The notes beneath the pieces were generated by a model. The model was given only the letters and a program-made list of their open reading frames with translations, made no database searches and had not been told where the DNA came from. 64,000 nucleotides of DNA from NCBI GenBank assembly GCA_019745325.1, contig JAIETK010000001.1, positions 62,001-126,000 on the forward strand, read 5' to 3'. Shown one piece after another: positions 55,015-63,910 of this stretch. This DNA comes from Nitrosomonas sp. GTDB lineage: Bacteria; Pseudomonadota; Gammaproteobacteria; Burkholderiales; Nitrosomonadaceae. The translations under genes were made by a program, and so were the position numbers. How positions within the stretch are numbered: the stretch's first letter is position 1; every line of letters starts with the position of its first letter.

Positions 55015-55061
55015 TTTTTGCATGGTTAGCGAAAAGGTGAAATATCAGAGCGCAATTATAG

Positions 55062-55915
55062 GTGGTTCAGAAGTTCAAGAGCAAGTTAAATCAACTCCAG
55101 CAAAGCCGCAAGCTTATCTCACTGAGTTACAAGCAATCTTTTCTGGAACAATACGCCCCGAACAGCACGCCCTATCTGCCCGAATCCCTACGCATGCAAT
55201 TGCGCAACTTCGAACGTCCGTGCGCGTCGATGATTGGAGGTGTTCCAGTGGATTTTGCCCGCGACGTTCTCAAACGCTTGTTAATCGATTTTTTCCTGGG
55301 CTTCGTCGCAACTGGAAAGCAATACCTACTCGCGGCTCGATACCGGACATGTGGGTGTTAATCCGGAAACCGTCATTGCGTTACATACTTTTTTGTCGGA
55401 AGGATTACAGCGTCTACGAACTCAATCGCGTGGAATTGCTATGCGACACCTTCGTGCGTTCCTGCGAGCGTTCCTGCCAGCAATACGTCGCCGTGCGGCA
55501 GCAATTGATCCCGCCGGATGTCGTGCGTCTGCGCTATCGCACCCTACTGTCAACGCTAATCGCGACTATTGTTCGTAGTGGCGCTAAAGCCGACTTAAGG
55601 AAATGCTGATTAATTCAACGAATGAGATGAAGCACGAGGCGCACGGAACGCAGCAACCGAGACATATCAACAAGATAGGCGAGGATGCGAGTACCGCGTA
55701 ACGAAGTGATTCGCTTGTGCAGTCAATTGATCAGTGTTTCCCTAGCAGCGATCCGCGCCCAAGTACCCGGTACCGTGGCCGAGGCCGATCGTGAGCGTTT
55801 TGTCGCACTAGTGATGGAGGAATTTCAGAATCTGCATTCCGGTAATGTCATTCGATTCGGTCTGCGTCCGTTGGAATTTGCGGTATGGCAGGAAAAAAAT
55901 ACCGGCAAAAATTGA
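55062..55915 (+). pseudogene. Fic/DOC-family protein pseudogene, deleted and interrupted by a repeat
   Basis: Fragments in successive frames follow the order of a Fic-domain AMP-transferase-like protein: FLEQYAPNSTPYLPESLR, then (after one extra T near 55294) DFSWASSQLESNTYSRLDT with the usual autoinhibition-type region, NPETVIALHTFLSEG, then YELNRVELLCDTFVRSCERS, RQQLIPPDVVRLRYR, and after the MITE-like element EFQNLHSGNVIRFGLRPLEF. The active-site HPFXXGNGR region is absent through deletion between about 55402 and 55406. The gene cannot make a functional protein. Family identity rests on pattern memory, without a search. Confidence 0.75.
55596..55744 (+). repeat. MITE-like repeat, copy inside the Fic pseudogene
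   Basis: A 149-bp element with ends TAAGGAAATGCTGATTAATT and, reverse-complemented, TAGGGAAACACTGATCAATT. Its centre includes GAGATGAAGCACGAGGCGCA and ATATCAACAAGATAGGCGAG, shared with copy 1 at 17209-17358 in inverted orientation. It separates two parts of the Fic-family reading frame. It has no coding capacity, so any movement would need a transposase in trans. Confidence 0.85.
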
Positions 55916-55981
55916 ATTGCAATCACAAACACACCGGCCTATTCTTGTAAAAGCAGATTCGCTGAAACAGGAGGTCAATCA

Positions 55982-57028
55982 ATGAAAAAGCAATTTATCA
56001 ATCTAAAACTTTTATCCGTGCCGCTGGCATTTGTTGTGGCGCAGGGTGTTTCCCATGCGATGCCGGGCATGCACGGTTCTGGAAGCGGCGCGGCGACGGA
56101 GCATCCGCGGGTGTCGAACAGCATCGCCGGGAAAATCAATTCGTCCGGTTCGGAGATGGAGATTACTTACAGCGCCGACGGCAAGACGGCGATTTTTGTG
56201 TCGACGCGCGAGGGCAGCATTCAATCGCCCGGCGGTCATTACAGTTTCGATATCTGGATGTCGCGCCTGGTCGACGGTGAGTGGCAGGAGCCCATTCATC
56301 TGGGGCCGGGGATCGATCCGAAGGTGGGGCCGAACATCAATACGACAGCGTGGGAATTGGAACCGAGTTTTTCCGATGACGGCAATGTGATTTATTTCAC
56401 CCGCTACGAGCCGGGTAATATGCTGTCCGGCGATTTGTACGTGGTGCAGAAAGTCGATGGCGTGTGGCAAGAGGCTAAAAACTGGAACGACGTGCCGGAA
56501 TTACCGAATATCAACACCCCGACCGGTGAGGAACATTGCCCGATCATCGCGTCCGACAGCCTGATTTATTTCAGCTACCACCAGCCCGGCGTAACGCAGG
56601 ACAGCGATATCTGGAAAGTCGAGAAAAAAGACGGCGTATGGCAAAAACCCGAAAGCTTGGGGATGAAAATCAATTCGCCGCACCGCGATCATATGCATTG
56701 GACTGGACTGTCGAAAGACGGCAAAAGCCTGATCATCACCAGCACGCGGCCCGATTTGGGTTCGCGCGGCGGGCATGACGAGTGGATTGCGCGGCAAAAT
56801 ACCGACGGCGAATGGCAGCAGCCGGTGAATCTCGGCGATGCGGTCAATACCGGCGGCGAGGATATGTGCTGGACGTTCACGCCGGACGGCAAGCAATTCA
56901 CCGGCAGTTGGGGGCCGCACGGCACCTACGATATGGATATCCGCTCGATTAACAAGAGCGATGTGCCATTATTGAAGGACTTCGAGCCGATGGGGTTGCC
57001 GCCGAATTTGCTGAGAAGTAGCAGGTAG
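55982..57028 (+). CDS. Exported PD40/WD40-like beta-propeller protein
   Basis: This 348-residue protein has a signal peptide (KLLSVPLAFVVAQGVSHA) and a series of PD40-type propeller blades: EITYSADGKTAIFVSTREGS, ELEPSFSDDGNVIYFTRYEP, CPIIASDSLIYFSYHQPG, WTGLSKDGKSLIITSTRPDL and WTFTPDGKQFTGSWG. These resemble the TolB C-terminal propeller but the N-terminal TolB domain is absent. Likely periplasmic; binding partner unknown. AGGAGG lies before the ATG. It is transcribed toward typA, from which it is separated by the typA terminator. Confidence 0.85.
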   Translation: MKKQFINLKLLSVPLAFVVAQGVSHAMPGMHGSGSGAATEHPRVSNSIAGKINSSGSEMEITYSADGKTAIFVSTREGSIQSPGGHYSFDIWMSRLVDGEWQEPIHLGPGIDPKVGPNINTTAWELEPSFSDDGNVIYFTRYEPGNMLSGDLYVVQKVDGVWQEAKNWNDVPELPNINTPTGEEHCPIIASDSLIYFSYHQPGVTQDSDIWKVEKKDGVWQKPESLGMKINSPHRDHMHWTGLSKDGKSLIITSTRPDLGSRGGHDEWIARQNTDGEWQQPVNLGDAVNTGGEDMCWTFTPDGKQFTGSWGPHGTYDMDIRSINKSDVPLLKDFEPMGLPPNLLRSSR

Positions 57029-57037
57029 GAATAAAAA

Positions 57038-57062
57038 GCGCCGGTAGGATCGATACCGGCGC
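57038..57062 (-). terminator. Rho-independent terminator of typA
   Basis: GCGCCGGT (57038-57045) and ACCGGCGC (57055-57062) form a strong stem followed, on the minus strand, by TTTTT at 57037-57033. It begins 21 bases past the typA stop and could also reduce read-through from the propeller gene. Confidence 0.88.
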
Positions 57063-57082
57063 CGTTGTTTGAAGCTTAGTAA

Positions 57083-58897
57083 TTAAGCGGCTGCTCTCGA
57101 CGCACGTTTGCGTTCGTGTTCGAGCAAGAAGCGTTTGCGGATACGGATGGTTTTCGGCGTGATTTCCACCAATTCGTCATCGGCGATGAATTCAATCGCG
57201 GATTCCAGCGTCAGTTGAATCGGCGGGATCAACGTTACCGCTTCATCGGTTCCCGATGCGCGGATATTGGTCAGTTGCTTGCCTTTGATCGGGTTGACCA
57301 CCAGATCGTTGTCGCGAGTATGAATGCCGATCACCATGCCTTCGTACAGGCGGTCGCCGGGACTGACGAACATGCGGCCGCGGTCTTGCAATTTCCACAG
57401 CGCATAGGCGACAGCCTCACCTTGTTCAGCGGAAATCAGCACACCGTTTCTGCGCGGCGGGATTTCCGGGCGCATCGGCGCGAATTCGTCGAATACGTGA
57501 CTCATCAGACCGGTGCCGCGCGTCATGGTCATGAATTCCGATTGGAAACCGATCAGACCGCGCGCCGGAATACGGTAATCCAAACGCACGCGGCCTTTGG
57601 CGTCCGATACCATGTCTTGCAAATCGCCACGGCGCGCGCCCAATGCTTCCATCACCGCGCCTTGATTAGCTTCGTCGACGTCTACGGTGAGCATTTCAAA
57701 CGGTTCGCATTTGACGCCGTCGATTTCGCGAATCACTACGTGCGGGCGCGATACCGCGAGTTCATAGCCCTCGCGGCGCATATTCTCCAGCAGAATGGTC
57801 AGGTGCAATTCACCACGGCCGGAAATCAGGAACGAATCGGTTTCGTTGGTTTCCTCCATGCGCAATGCGACGTTGGTCAGCAATTCTTTTTCCAGGCGTT
57901 CACGCAATTGGCGGCTGGTGACGAACTTGCCTTCCTGGCCGGCAAACGGCGAGGTGTTGACCTGGAACGTCATGGTCAGGGTCGGCTCGTCGACGGCGAG
58001 AATCGGCAGCGCCTCAGGTTTGTCGACATCGGCCAGTGTAGCGCCAATACTGAGTTCGTCCACGCCGTTGATTAGTACGATGTCACCGGCCAGCGCTTCT
58101 TTCATCTGCACCCGTTCCAAACCTTGAAAACCGAGCACCTGGTTGACTTTGGCTTTTTTCGGCGGCTTATCGCCCATTAACACCATGACTTCTTGGCTGG
58201 GTCTGAGTTTGCCGCGGCGGATACGGCCGATGCCGATGCGTCCGACGAAACTGGAATAATCCAGCGCGCTGATTTGCAGTTGCAACGGTTCATCGGGATT
58301 TTCTTCGGGAGCGGGGACGTATTTGAGGATGGTGTCAAACAACGGGCGCATGTCCGTGCTGGGTTTATCTAGATCCAGTGTGGCAAAGCCGTTCAACGCG
58401 GAAGCATACACCACCGGAAAATCGAGCTGCTCATCGCTGGCGCCGAGTTTATCGAACAGATCGAAGGTTTGATCGACCACCCAACCGGCACGCGCGCCCG
58501 GACGGTCGACTTTGTTGATGACCACAATTGGCCGCAATCCTTGCGCCAGGGCTTTTTTGGTCACAAACCGGGTTTGCGGCATCGGGCCTTCCACCGCGTC
58601 GACCAGCAGCAATACGCCGTCGACCATCGACAGCACGCGCTCCACTTCACCGCCGAAATCGGCGTGGCCGGGGGTATCGACAATGTTGATATGCACCCCT
58701 TCATAGTCGATGGCGCAATTCTTGGCTAAAATAGTAATGCCGCGCTCGCGCTCAATATCGTTGGAATCCATCACACGCTCGGAAACTTGTTGATGTGCGG
58801 CGAAGGTGCCGGCTTGGTGCAGGAGCTTGTCGACCATGGTGGTTTTACCGTGGTCAACGTGCGCGATGATGGCGATATTGCGGATCGGACGAGACAT
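57083..58897 (-). CDS. typA: Translational GTPase TypA/BipA
   Basis: This 604-residue GTPase binds the ribosome and aids 50S assembly and stress adaptation. It begins [20 protein letters not shown] with the G1 loop, then [26 protein letters not shown] and [12 protein letters not shown] for the other G motifs; domains II, III and V follow and a C-terminal domain with [15 protein letters not shown] ends the protein. The ATG at 58897 is preferred to an upstream codon. It is divergent from the cyclodeaminase-like gene, whose start lies 75 bases away. Confidence 0.95.
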   Translation of the reverse strand: MSRPIRNIAIIAHVDHGKTTMVDKLLHQAGTFAAHQQVSERVMDSNDIERERGITILAKNCAIDYEGVHINIVDTPGHADFGGEVERVLSMVDGVLLLVDAVEGPMPQTRFVTKKALAQGLRPIVVINKVDRPGARAGWVVDQTFDLFDKLGASDEQLDFPVVYASALNGFATLDLDKPSTDMRPLFDTILKYVPAPEENPDEPLQLQISALDYSSFVGRIGIGRIRRGKLRPSQEVMVLMGDKPPKKAKVNQVLGFQGLERVQMKEALAGDIVLINGVDELSIGATLADVDKPEALPILAVDEPTLTMTFQVNTSPFAGQEGKFVTSRQLRERLEKELLTNVALRMEETNETDSFLISGRGELHLTILLENMRREGYELAVSRPHVVIREIDGVKCEPFEMLTVDVDEANQGAVMEALGARRGDLQDMVSDAKGRVRLDYRIPARGLIGFQSEFMTMTRGTGLMSHVFDEFAPMRPEIPPRRNGVLISAEQGEAVAYALWKLQDRGRMFVSPGDRLYEGMVIGIHTRDNDLVVNPIKGKQLTNIRASGTDEAVTLIPPIQLTLESAIEFIADDELVEITPKTIRIRKRFLLEHERKRASRAAA

Positions 58898-58972
58898 AAA
58901 TAATTCCTCAAAAAATAAGCTGTTAGTTGATACTTTGGGGGCGGTATTATAGCAGCCGATGGTTAAAATACG

Positions 58973-59992
58973 ATGACAAATTTTCAAAAGCCTGGAAACC
59001 CGCCAGGAATCTTGCAGGAATCCGGCGACCCATTGCGCGGTTCAAATCCGCGCTATTTATCGGCAGATTCGTTGCAATCTTTGCAGCTAAATCCCCGCGA
59101 AATCGCCGCCAGCATCGAACATTTATTGCTGGGGCAAAAGCGGCAGCAAGCCTGGAATGCGCCCAAAGCGGTGATTACTCCGCCGGATGGCCGCTACATG
59201 ATGGCGACGCTGGCGGCTGCCGACGATCCGCCGTTTCTCGCCGTCAAAGCATTGGTTTTAAATCCGGATAACCCGCAACATGGCTTACCCAGCATCAATT
59301 CGCTGGTGACGTTGCTCGATAGCCGCAGCGGCTTGCCGCTGGCGGTGATCGACGGTAATTGGATCACCGCGGTGCGCACCGCCGGTTTGAGCGCGGTCGC
59401 GGCGAAACGGCTGGCTCGTCCGGATGCTTCGATCGCGGCATTCATCGGCTGCGGCGTGCAGGCGCGCAGTCATTTGCAAGCGCTTGCCGCATTATTTCCG
59501 CTCACCGGCGTTCGTGCCTACGCGCGCGGTCCGAGCCGCGATAGCTTTTGCCAAACCGCTGAAAACATGAGTTTAACCGCTATTGCTTGTCAAACCGCCG
59601 GGGAAGCGATCCGCGGCGCGGATTTGATCGTCACTTCGGTGACATTATCGCCGCAATTGGCGCCGTTTCTCGATGCCCGCTGGTTGAAGCCTGGCGCGTT
59701 CGTCACCATGACCGATCTGGCCGCGCCGTGGTTGCGGGAAAGCATGTCCGCGCTGGATCGCATTATCGTCGACGATCTGGAGCAGGAATCCCGTATGCCC
59801 AAGCCGCTGGTTGATCCGGCGCTGGTGCGTGGCGATCTGGCCGGTTTGGTGACGGGCGAGGCGCTTGGCCGCCAGAGCACCGGAGAAAGAACAGCGTTTG
59901 TATTCCGCGGCTTGGCGCTGGGGGATCTGGCAGTCGCCGGGTTGGCTTACCAACGTGCTTGCGAGCAGTTGCCGGATTTTCCGGTGGAATGA
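58973..59992 (+). CDS. Ornithine cyclodeaminase/mu-crystallin family protein
   Basis: This 339-residue NAD(P)-dependent protein belongs to the ornithine cyclodeaminase/mu-crystallin family, which includes proline- and alanopine-type and ketimine reductases. Features are KALVLNPDNPQHGLPSINS near residue 91, LPLAVIDGNWITAVRTAGLS, the Rossmann motif AFIGCGVQARSHLQALAAL near residue 154, and IRGADLIVTSVTLS. The nucleotide-binding loop is intact. Exact substrate cannot be assigned. The first 25 residues (up to SNPRYLSADSL) are not conserved, so a later start is possible. Confidence 0.85.
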   Translation: MTNFQKPGNPPGILQESGDPLRGSNPRYLSADSLQSLQLNPREIAASIEHLLLGQKRQQAWNAPKAVITPPDGRYMMATLAAADDPPFLAVKALVLNPDNPQHGLPSINSLVTLLDSRSGLPLAVIDGNWITAVRTAGLSAVAAKRLARPDASIAAFIGCGVQARSHLQALAALFPLTGVRAYARGPSRDSFCQTAENMSLTAIACQTAGEAIRGADLIVTSVTLSPQLAPFLDARWLKPGAFVTMTDLAAPWLRESMSALDRIIVDDLEQESRMPKPLVDPALVRGDLAGLVTGEALGRQSTGERTAFVFRGLALGDLAVAGLAYQRACEQLPDFPVE

Positions 59993-60007
59993 CCACTCAG
60001 CAGTTAA

Positions 60008-60205
60008 TTATTCCTTATTGGTTTCAGCACCGGTCATCAGGAATTTAACCAGCAACGCGAAAATCAGCGGAACCATGCTCAAACCCGTGACCATATAATG
60101 CTCAGCGGTGAATTGGTCGCCTTCGTCCATGATGATGTAACCGAAAAAGATGGTGATCGGCGTGATAATTGCCAGCACGATGACCAGTCTGAATAATCCT
60201 TTCAT
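60008..60205 (-). CDS. Small hypothetical membrane protein
   Basis: This 65-residue protein has two hydrophobic helices (about residues 5-25 and 38-57) connected by an acidic loop (MDEGDQFTAEHY), a typical small inner-membrane topology. An AAGGA ribosome binding site precedes the ATG. I do not recognise the family. It is convergent with the cyclodeaminase-like gene and divergent from cutA. Confidence 0.65.
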   Translation of the reverse strand: MKGLFRLVIVLAIITPITIFFGYIIMDEGDQFTAEHYMVTGLSMVPLIFALLVKFLMTGAETNKE

Positions 60206-60328
60206 TGTTTAATCCTTTCACACAATAATGTTTAAGTATAAGCCGATTGCAGCCCTGAACAAAATCACGCTTGCCCATCGAAGGGATAAGCAAGGTAAAA
60301 TAAAGCCTTTGATGCCGTAATCTTACGA

Positions 60329-60652
60329 ATGGAATCCGTACTGATCATTTCCAATTTTCCCGATCACGAAAGCGCCGATGCGTTGGCGAAGGCCCTGATT
60401 GATCAGCATTTGGCGGCTTGTGTCAATCTTTTGAGTCCCTGCACTTCGGTTTACCGCTGGCAGGATACCATTGAATCCGCGGTGGAGATTCCGGTGCTGA
60501 TCAAAACCCGCCGCCAGCATTATGACCGGGTTGAACAGTTGATCAAGATGATGCATCCTTATGAACTTCCGGAAGTGATTATGGTTCCTATATTGGGCGG
60601 ATTACCTGCCTATCTGCAGTGGATAACCGACGAAACTCACTTATCAGACTAG
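60329..60652 (+). CDS. cutA: Divalent-cation tolerance protein CutA
   Basis: This 107-residue protein forms the CutA1 trimer linked to copper tolerance. Family segments are CVNLLSPCTSVYRWQDTIES near residue 31, EIPVLIKTRRQHYDRVEQLI, MHPYELPEVIMVPI and the closing YLQWITDET. Length is normal. The dsbD gene starts 19 bases after its stop; the cutA-dsbD pairing is common in proteobacteria, as the two were once both called cutA-locus genes. Confidence 0.94.
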   Translation: MESVLIISNFPDHESADALAKALIDQHLAACVNLLSPCTSVYRWQDTIESAVEIPVLIKTRRQHYDRVEQLIKMMHPYELPEVIMVPILGGLPAYLQWITDETHLSD

Positions 60653-60670
60653 ATACTACAGAAATTACCG

Positions 60671-62605
60671 ATGCGATTAATTCACCTATTGTTACTGTTA
60701 TCGTTGTTGTTTTGCGCCCCTGCATTTGCGCAGGAAAGCGGTTCTTTCAGCCTATTGCAGAAATTGCAGGGATTGGGCATCAATCTCGGGCAAAGCAATC
60801 CGCAGGAGCTGCTGCCGCCGGACGAAGCATTCAAAATATCGATGGAAGTGCGCGATGGCCAGACGCTGATTGCTCATCTGACACCGGCCAAGGATTATTA
60901 CCTGTACCGCGACAAGATTACTTTTGAGCCGAAGCAGGAAGGTTTGACCGTCGAGAAGGTGACGTTACCGCCGGGTCAAATGAAAGATGATATGACCTTT
61001 GGTCAAATGGAAGTTTATTTCAACCCGATTCAAGCGGTGATTTCGTTAAAACGGGAAGATCCCGCCAGTGAACAGCCGTTGACGCTGGAAGCCGGTTATC
61101 AGGGTTGTAATGAACCGGTCGGCGTGTGTTACGCACCGATTCATAAAGTCATTGAATTGACCCTGCCGGCGGTTACCGCGGCGATCGGCGCCGTTGCCGA
61201 TGCCGTTAGCAATCCGGCAACGGCGGCACCGGCCGATGCAATCGCAGAATTGTTCCAAACGCCATCGCGCACGCCGGCTATCGAAACCGAATCCTACAAA
61301 ATCGAACGGATGTTTGAAACCGGTGATTACTGGCTGATTCTGAGCGGATTTTTCGGCATTGGCTTGCTGTTGTCGTTTACGCCGTGCGTGTTTCCGATGT
61401 TTCCGATTTTGTCGGGGATCATCGCCAATCGCGGTAAGAACGTAACCAAATCGCATGGCTTTATCCTGGCGCTGGCTTATGTGCTCGGTATGGCGATTAC
61501 TTATGCCATTGCCGGTGTGGCGGCCGGATTGTCGGGCGCGATGTTGTCCGCTGCGCTGCAGAATGCGTGGGTTTTAGGTTCTTTTGCGGTGATTTTCGTG
61601 TTGTTGTCGTTTTCGATGTTCGGCTTCTATGAATTGCAACTGCCGGGGATATTGCAAACCAAATTGTCCGAGGAGGCCGGACATCTGAAAGGCGGGCACT
61701 TGACCAGCGTATTCGGCATGGGAGCGCTATCGGCTCTAATTGTCGGGCCTTGCGTTGCGGCGCCGCTGGCGGGCGCATTACTCTATATCAGTCAAACTCG
61801 CGATGTCGTGCTGGGCGGCTCGGCATTATTTGTCATGGCGCTGGGCATGGGCGTGCCGCTGCTGCTGCTCGGAACATCGGCGGGGGCGTTGCTGCCCAAG
61901 GCGGGACCGTGGATGGAGTCGATCAAGCGTTTTTTCGGCGTGCTGCTGTTGGCGGTTGCGCTCTGGATTGTCTCGCCGGTTATCAACGATGTCGTGTACA
62001 TGTCGCTTTGGGCGGCGTTGTTGATCATATCCGCCATCTACTTGCATGCGATCGATCCTTTGCCGGAGCGGGCGACGGGGCTGCAGAAATTCCTTAAAGG
62101 CATTGGTGTGATCGCATTGCTGATCGGTGTGGCGATGTTGGCCGGTGTTTTATCCGGCAGCCGCGATGTGCTGCAGCCGCTCTCCAAATTCGGTATCGCC
62201 AATAGCAGCGTGAATACCGCGGAATTGACAGCAGCCGGACACCCGGCGTTGCCGTTTCAGCGGGTAAAAAACCTCGGAGAACTCGATGAGCAGATCAAAC
62301 GCTCCAAGGATAAGTACGTCATGGTACGGTTTCATGCCGATTGGTGTGTTTCCTGCAAGGAAATGGATCGCTTCACCTTTTCCGATGCCAAAGTGCAAGC
62401 CCGGCTGAAAGACGTGGTGCTGCTGGAAGTCGACGTGACCGACGGCACGCCGGATGATACCGCGCTGCTCAAACGCTTTAAGCTGTTCGGGCCGCCGGGT
62501 ATTTTATTTATTGATCGTCAAGGCCGCGATGTGCCGGACATCAAAGTCATTGGATTCCTCAATCATAACGATTTCCTGACGGTGCTGAATGCGGTGCTGA
62601 TTTGA
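60671..62605 (+). CDS. dsbD: Thiol:disulfide interchange protein DsbD
   Basis: DsbD carries electrons from cytoplasmic thioredoxin across the inner membrane to periplasmic disulfide reductases and cytochrome c maturation. The 644-residue protein has a signal peptide, an N-terminal periplasmic domain with GCNEPVGVC (about residues 139-147), a membrane domain with the redox pairs TPCVFPMFP near 236 and GPCVAAPLAG near 359, and a C-terminal thioredoxin domain with WCVSCK near 557. All expected cysteines are present. cutA precedes it and a TlpA-like gene follows. Confidence 0.95.
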   Translation: MRLIHLLLLLSLLFCAPAFAQESGSFSLLQKLQGLGINLGQSNPQELLPPDEAFKISMEVRDGQTLIAHLTPAKDYYLYRDKITFEPKQEGLTVEKVTLPPGQMKDDMTFGQMEVYFNPIQAVISLKREDPASEQPLTLEAGYQGCNEPVGVCYAPIHKVIELTLPAVTAAIGAVADAVSNPATAAPADAIAELFQTPSRTPAIETESYKIERMFETGDYWLILSGFFGIGLLLSFTPCVFPMFPILSGIIANRGKNVTKSHGFILALAYVLGMAITYAIAGVAAGLSGAMLSAALQNAWVLGSFAVIFVLLSFSMFGFYELQLPGILQTKLSEEAGHLKGGHLTSVFGMGALSALIVGPCVAAPLAGALLYISQTRDVVLGGSALFVMALGMGVPLLLLGTSAGALLPKAGPWMESIKRFFGVLLLAVALWIVSPVINDVVYMSLWAALLIISAIYLHAIDPLPERATGLQKFLKGIGVIALLIGVAMLAGVLSGSRDVLQPLSKFGIANSSVNTAELTAAGHPALPFQRVKNLGELDEQIKRSKDKYVMVRFHADWCVSCKEMDRFTFSDAKVQARLKDVVLLEVDVTDGTPDDTALLKRFKLFGPPGILFIDRQGRDVPDIKVIGFLNHNDFLTVLNAVLI

Positions 62606-62668
62606 AGGGAATTGCGCGCGCAGCCGCAAGCGGCTGTCTGAATATATAAATTATTTTGGGATGTTACG

Positions 62669-63256
62669 ATGTCGAAGTTTAAGCAGATTATTCTGTATTT
62701 TTTTGTAGCGGTCATCGCGCTGGGCGCGGGTTCGTTTTTTCGTTCATTGTTGTCGGATATTTATCAAACCGAATTAACCAGTGAGGAAAGTCAGCAAGGC
62801 GCCAAAGCAATTCTTGAAGCCAGTTTGCCCGATTTGCAAGGAGACGATCAGGCGGTCTCGCAATGGCTTGGCAAGGTCATGGTGGTAAATTTCTGGGCGA
62901 CTTGGTGTACGCCCTGCCGGGAAGAGATTCCGGAGTTTATCGAAGCGCAGAACAAATACGGGGATCAGGGATTGATCTTTGTCGGCATCGCGATTGACCA
63001 GCCCGATAAAGTGAAAATGTTCAGCCAGGAATTCGGTATCAATTATCCGGTTCTGATCGGGAGTTTTAATACCTGGTCATTGCTCGAAGCCGCCGGAAAC
63101 CGTATGTCCGCACTCCCTTATACGGTGGTTTTGAATCGTTCTGGTGAAATTGTCGACACCTATTTAGGCCGCGTTAACTTGAAAAAGCTGGAAAAACTGG
63201 TTGAGCCGCTGTTGAAAGAACAGCCCGCCGCGGCGGAGCAACCAGCGCAGATCTGA
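62669..63256 (+). CDS. TlpA/ResA-family thiol-disulfide oxidoreductase, membrane-anchored
   Basis: This 195-residue protein has an N-terminal anchor helix (IILYFFVAVIALGAGSFF) and a periplasmic thioredoxin-like domain with active site WATWCTPCREEIPEF near residues 75-89 and the cis-proline region RMSALPYTVVLNR. The family reduces apocytochrome c or other periplasmic disulfides, receiving electrons from DsbD, whose gene lies 63 bases upstream. Co-location supports this partnership. It could be a ResA-type helper for cytochrome c; this organism group is rich in c-type cytochromes. Confidence 0.9.
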   Translation: MSKFKQIILYFFVAVIALGAGSFFRSLLSDIYQTELTSEESQQGAKAILEASLPDLQGDDQAVSQWLGKVMVVNFWATWCTPCREEIPEFIEAQNKYGDQGLIFVGIAIDQPDKVKMFSQEFGINYPVLIGSFNTWSLLEAAGNRMSALPYTVVLNRSGEIVDTYLGRVNLKKLEKLVEPLLKEQPAAAEQPAQI

Positions 63257-63542
63257 AAACCATGCGGAGATAAAGCGGATTTCATAATGATTGATAGCGA
63301 TTGTCTCCGCCGGAATGAATCATGTAATATGTTTGGCAGGAATGGAATGCTTTGAACGTTAGCATACATGCGAGCTACTCTGTCCTTGCAATACCTCGCG
63401 CATTCTGATGTTTGCAAATACTTACCAGAGGATTCAATAGTTTTTGATTTTGATTGTATAAGGTACTGAAGGTAGGAAAGCAAGGGTAATATCGCAATGT
63501 GATGGGGTTATTTTTTCCGGTAATTATTTGGAGAACCTTATC
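63257..63542. other. Intergenic region upstream of BON lipoprotein gene
   Basis: About 285 bases with no supported gene. Minus-strand open frames here overlap the tlpA-like gene end and carry no family signal. It presumably holds the promoter of the BON lipoprotein gene; I could not single out convincing -35 and -10 boxes. Confidence 0.4.
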
Positions 63543-63878
63543 ATGACAAAGCTCACGGTTAATCATCGTTTCATCGTTTTATTCTTGTCGCTTCAGATAC
63601 TTTTTTCCCTTGGCTGCACAACTCCTCAAAAATACGAGGGCAGCCGCGAGCAATTCGACGATATCATCATTACCACCAGGGTGCATGAGGCGATTATCGA
63701 CGAGCCATCCTTAAGACCGTTTGATATCAATATCAGAACCATCAAAGGTATCGTCGAACTAAGCGGCCTTGTCAATTCCAGGGATGATATGGATAAAGCC
63801 ATCGCCATTGCCCGCAAGGTGGAGGGCATCAAGCTGATCAAAAACGATATGCGAATTTACGGGACCGGTGATTATTGA
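63543..63878 (+). CDS. BON-domain lipoprotein
   Basis: This 111-residue lipoprotein has a signal peptide with lipobox SLGC (cysteine near residue 25) and one BON domain: IIITTRVHEAIIDEPSLRPF, INIRTIKGIVELSGLVNSRD and KVEGIKLIKNDMRI. BON proteins such as OsmY and DolP bind membranes or protect the envelope under stress; this single-domain form is typical of small envelope lipoproteins. The start at 63543 (MTKLTVNHR) is chosen over a Met five codons upstream because of the signal peptide and the GAGAACC leader. Confidence 0.85.
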   Translation: MTKLTVNHRFIVLFLSLQILFSLGCTTPQKYEGSREQFDDIIITTRVHEAIIDEPSLRPFDINIRTIKGIVELSGLVNSRDDMDKAIAIARKVEGIKLIKNDMRIYGTGDY

Positions 63879-63910
63879 TCAGCGGTCAGACTGCAAAACG
63901 GGCGGATGAA

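Noticed and set aside
53048..55981. Replication origin with DnaA boxes near parS
   Set aside because: No cluster of TTATCCACA-type boxes was seen between mnmG and the propeller gene, and dnaA is not in the window.
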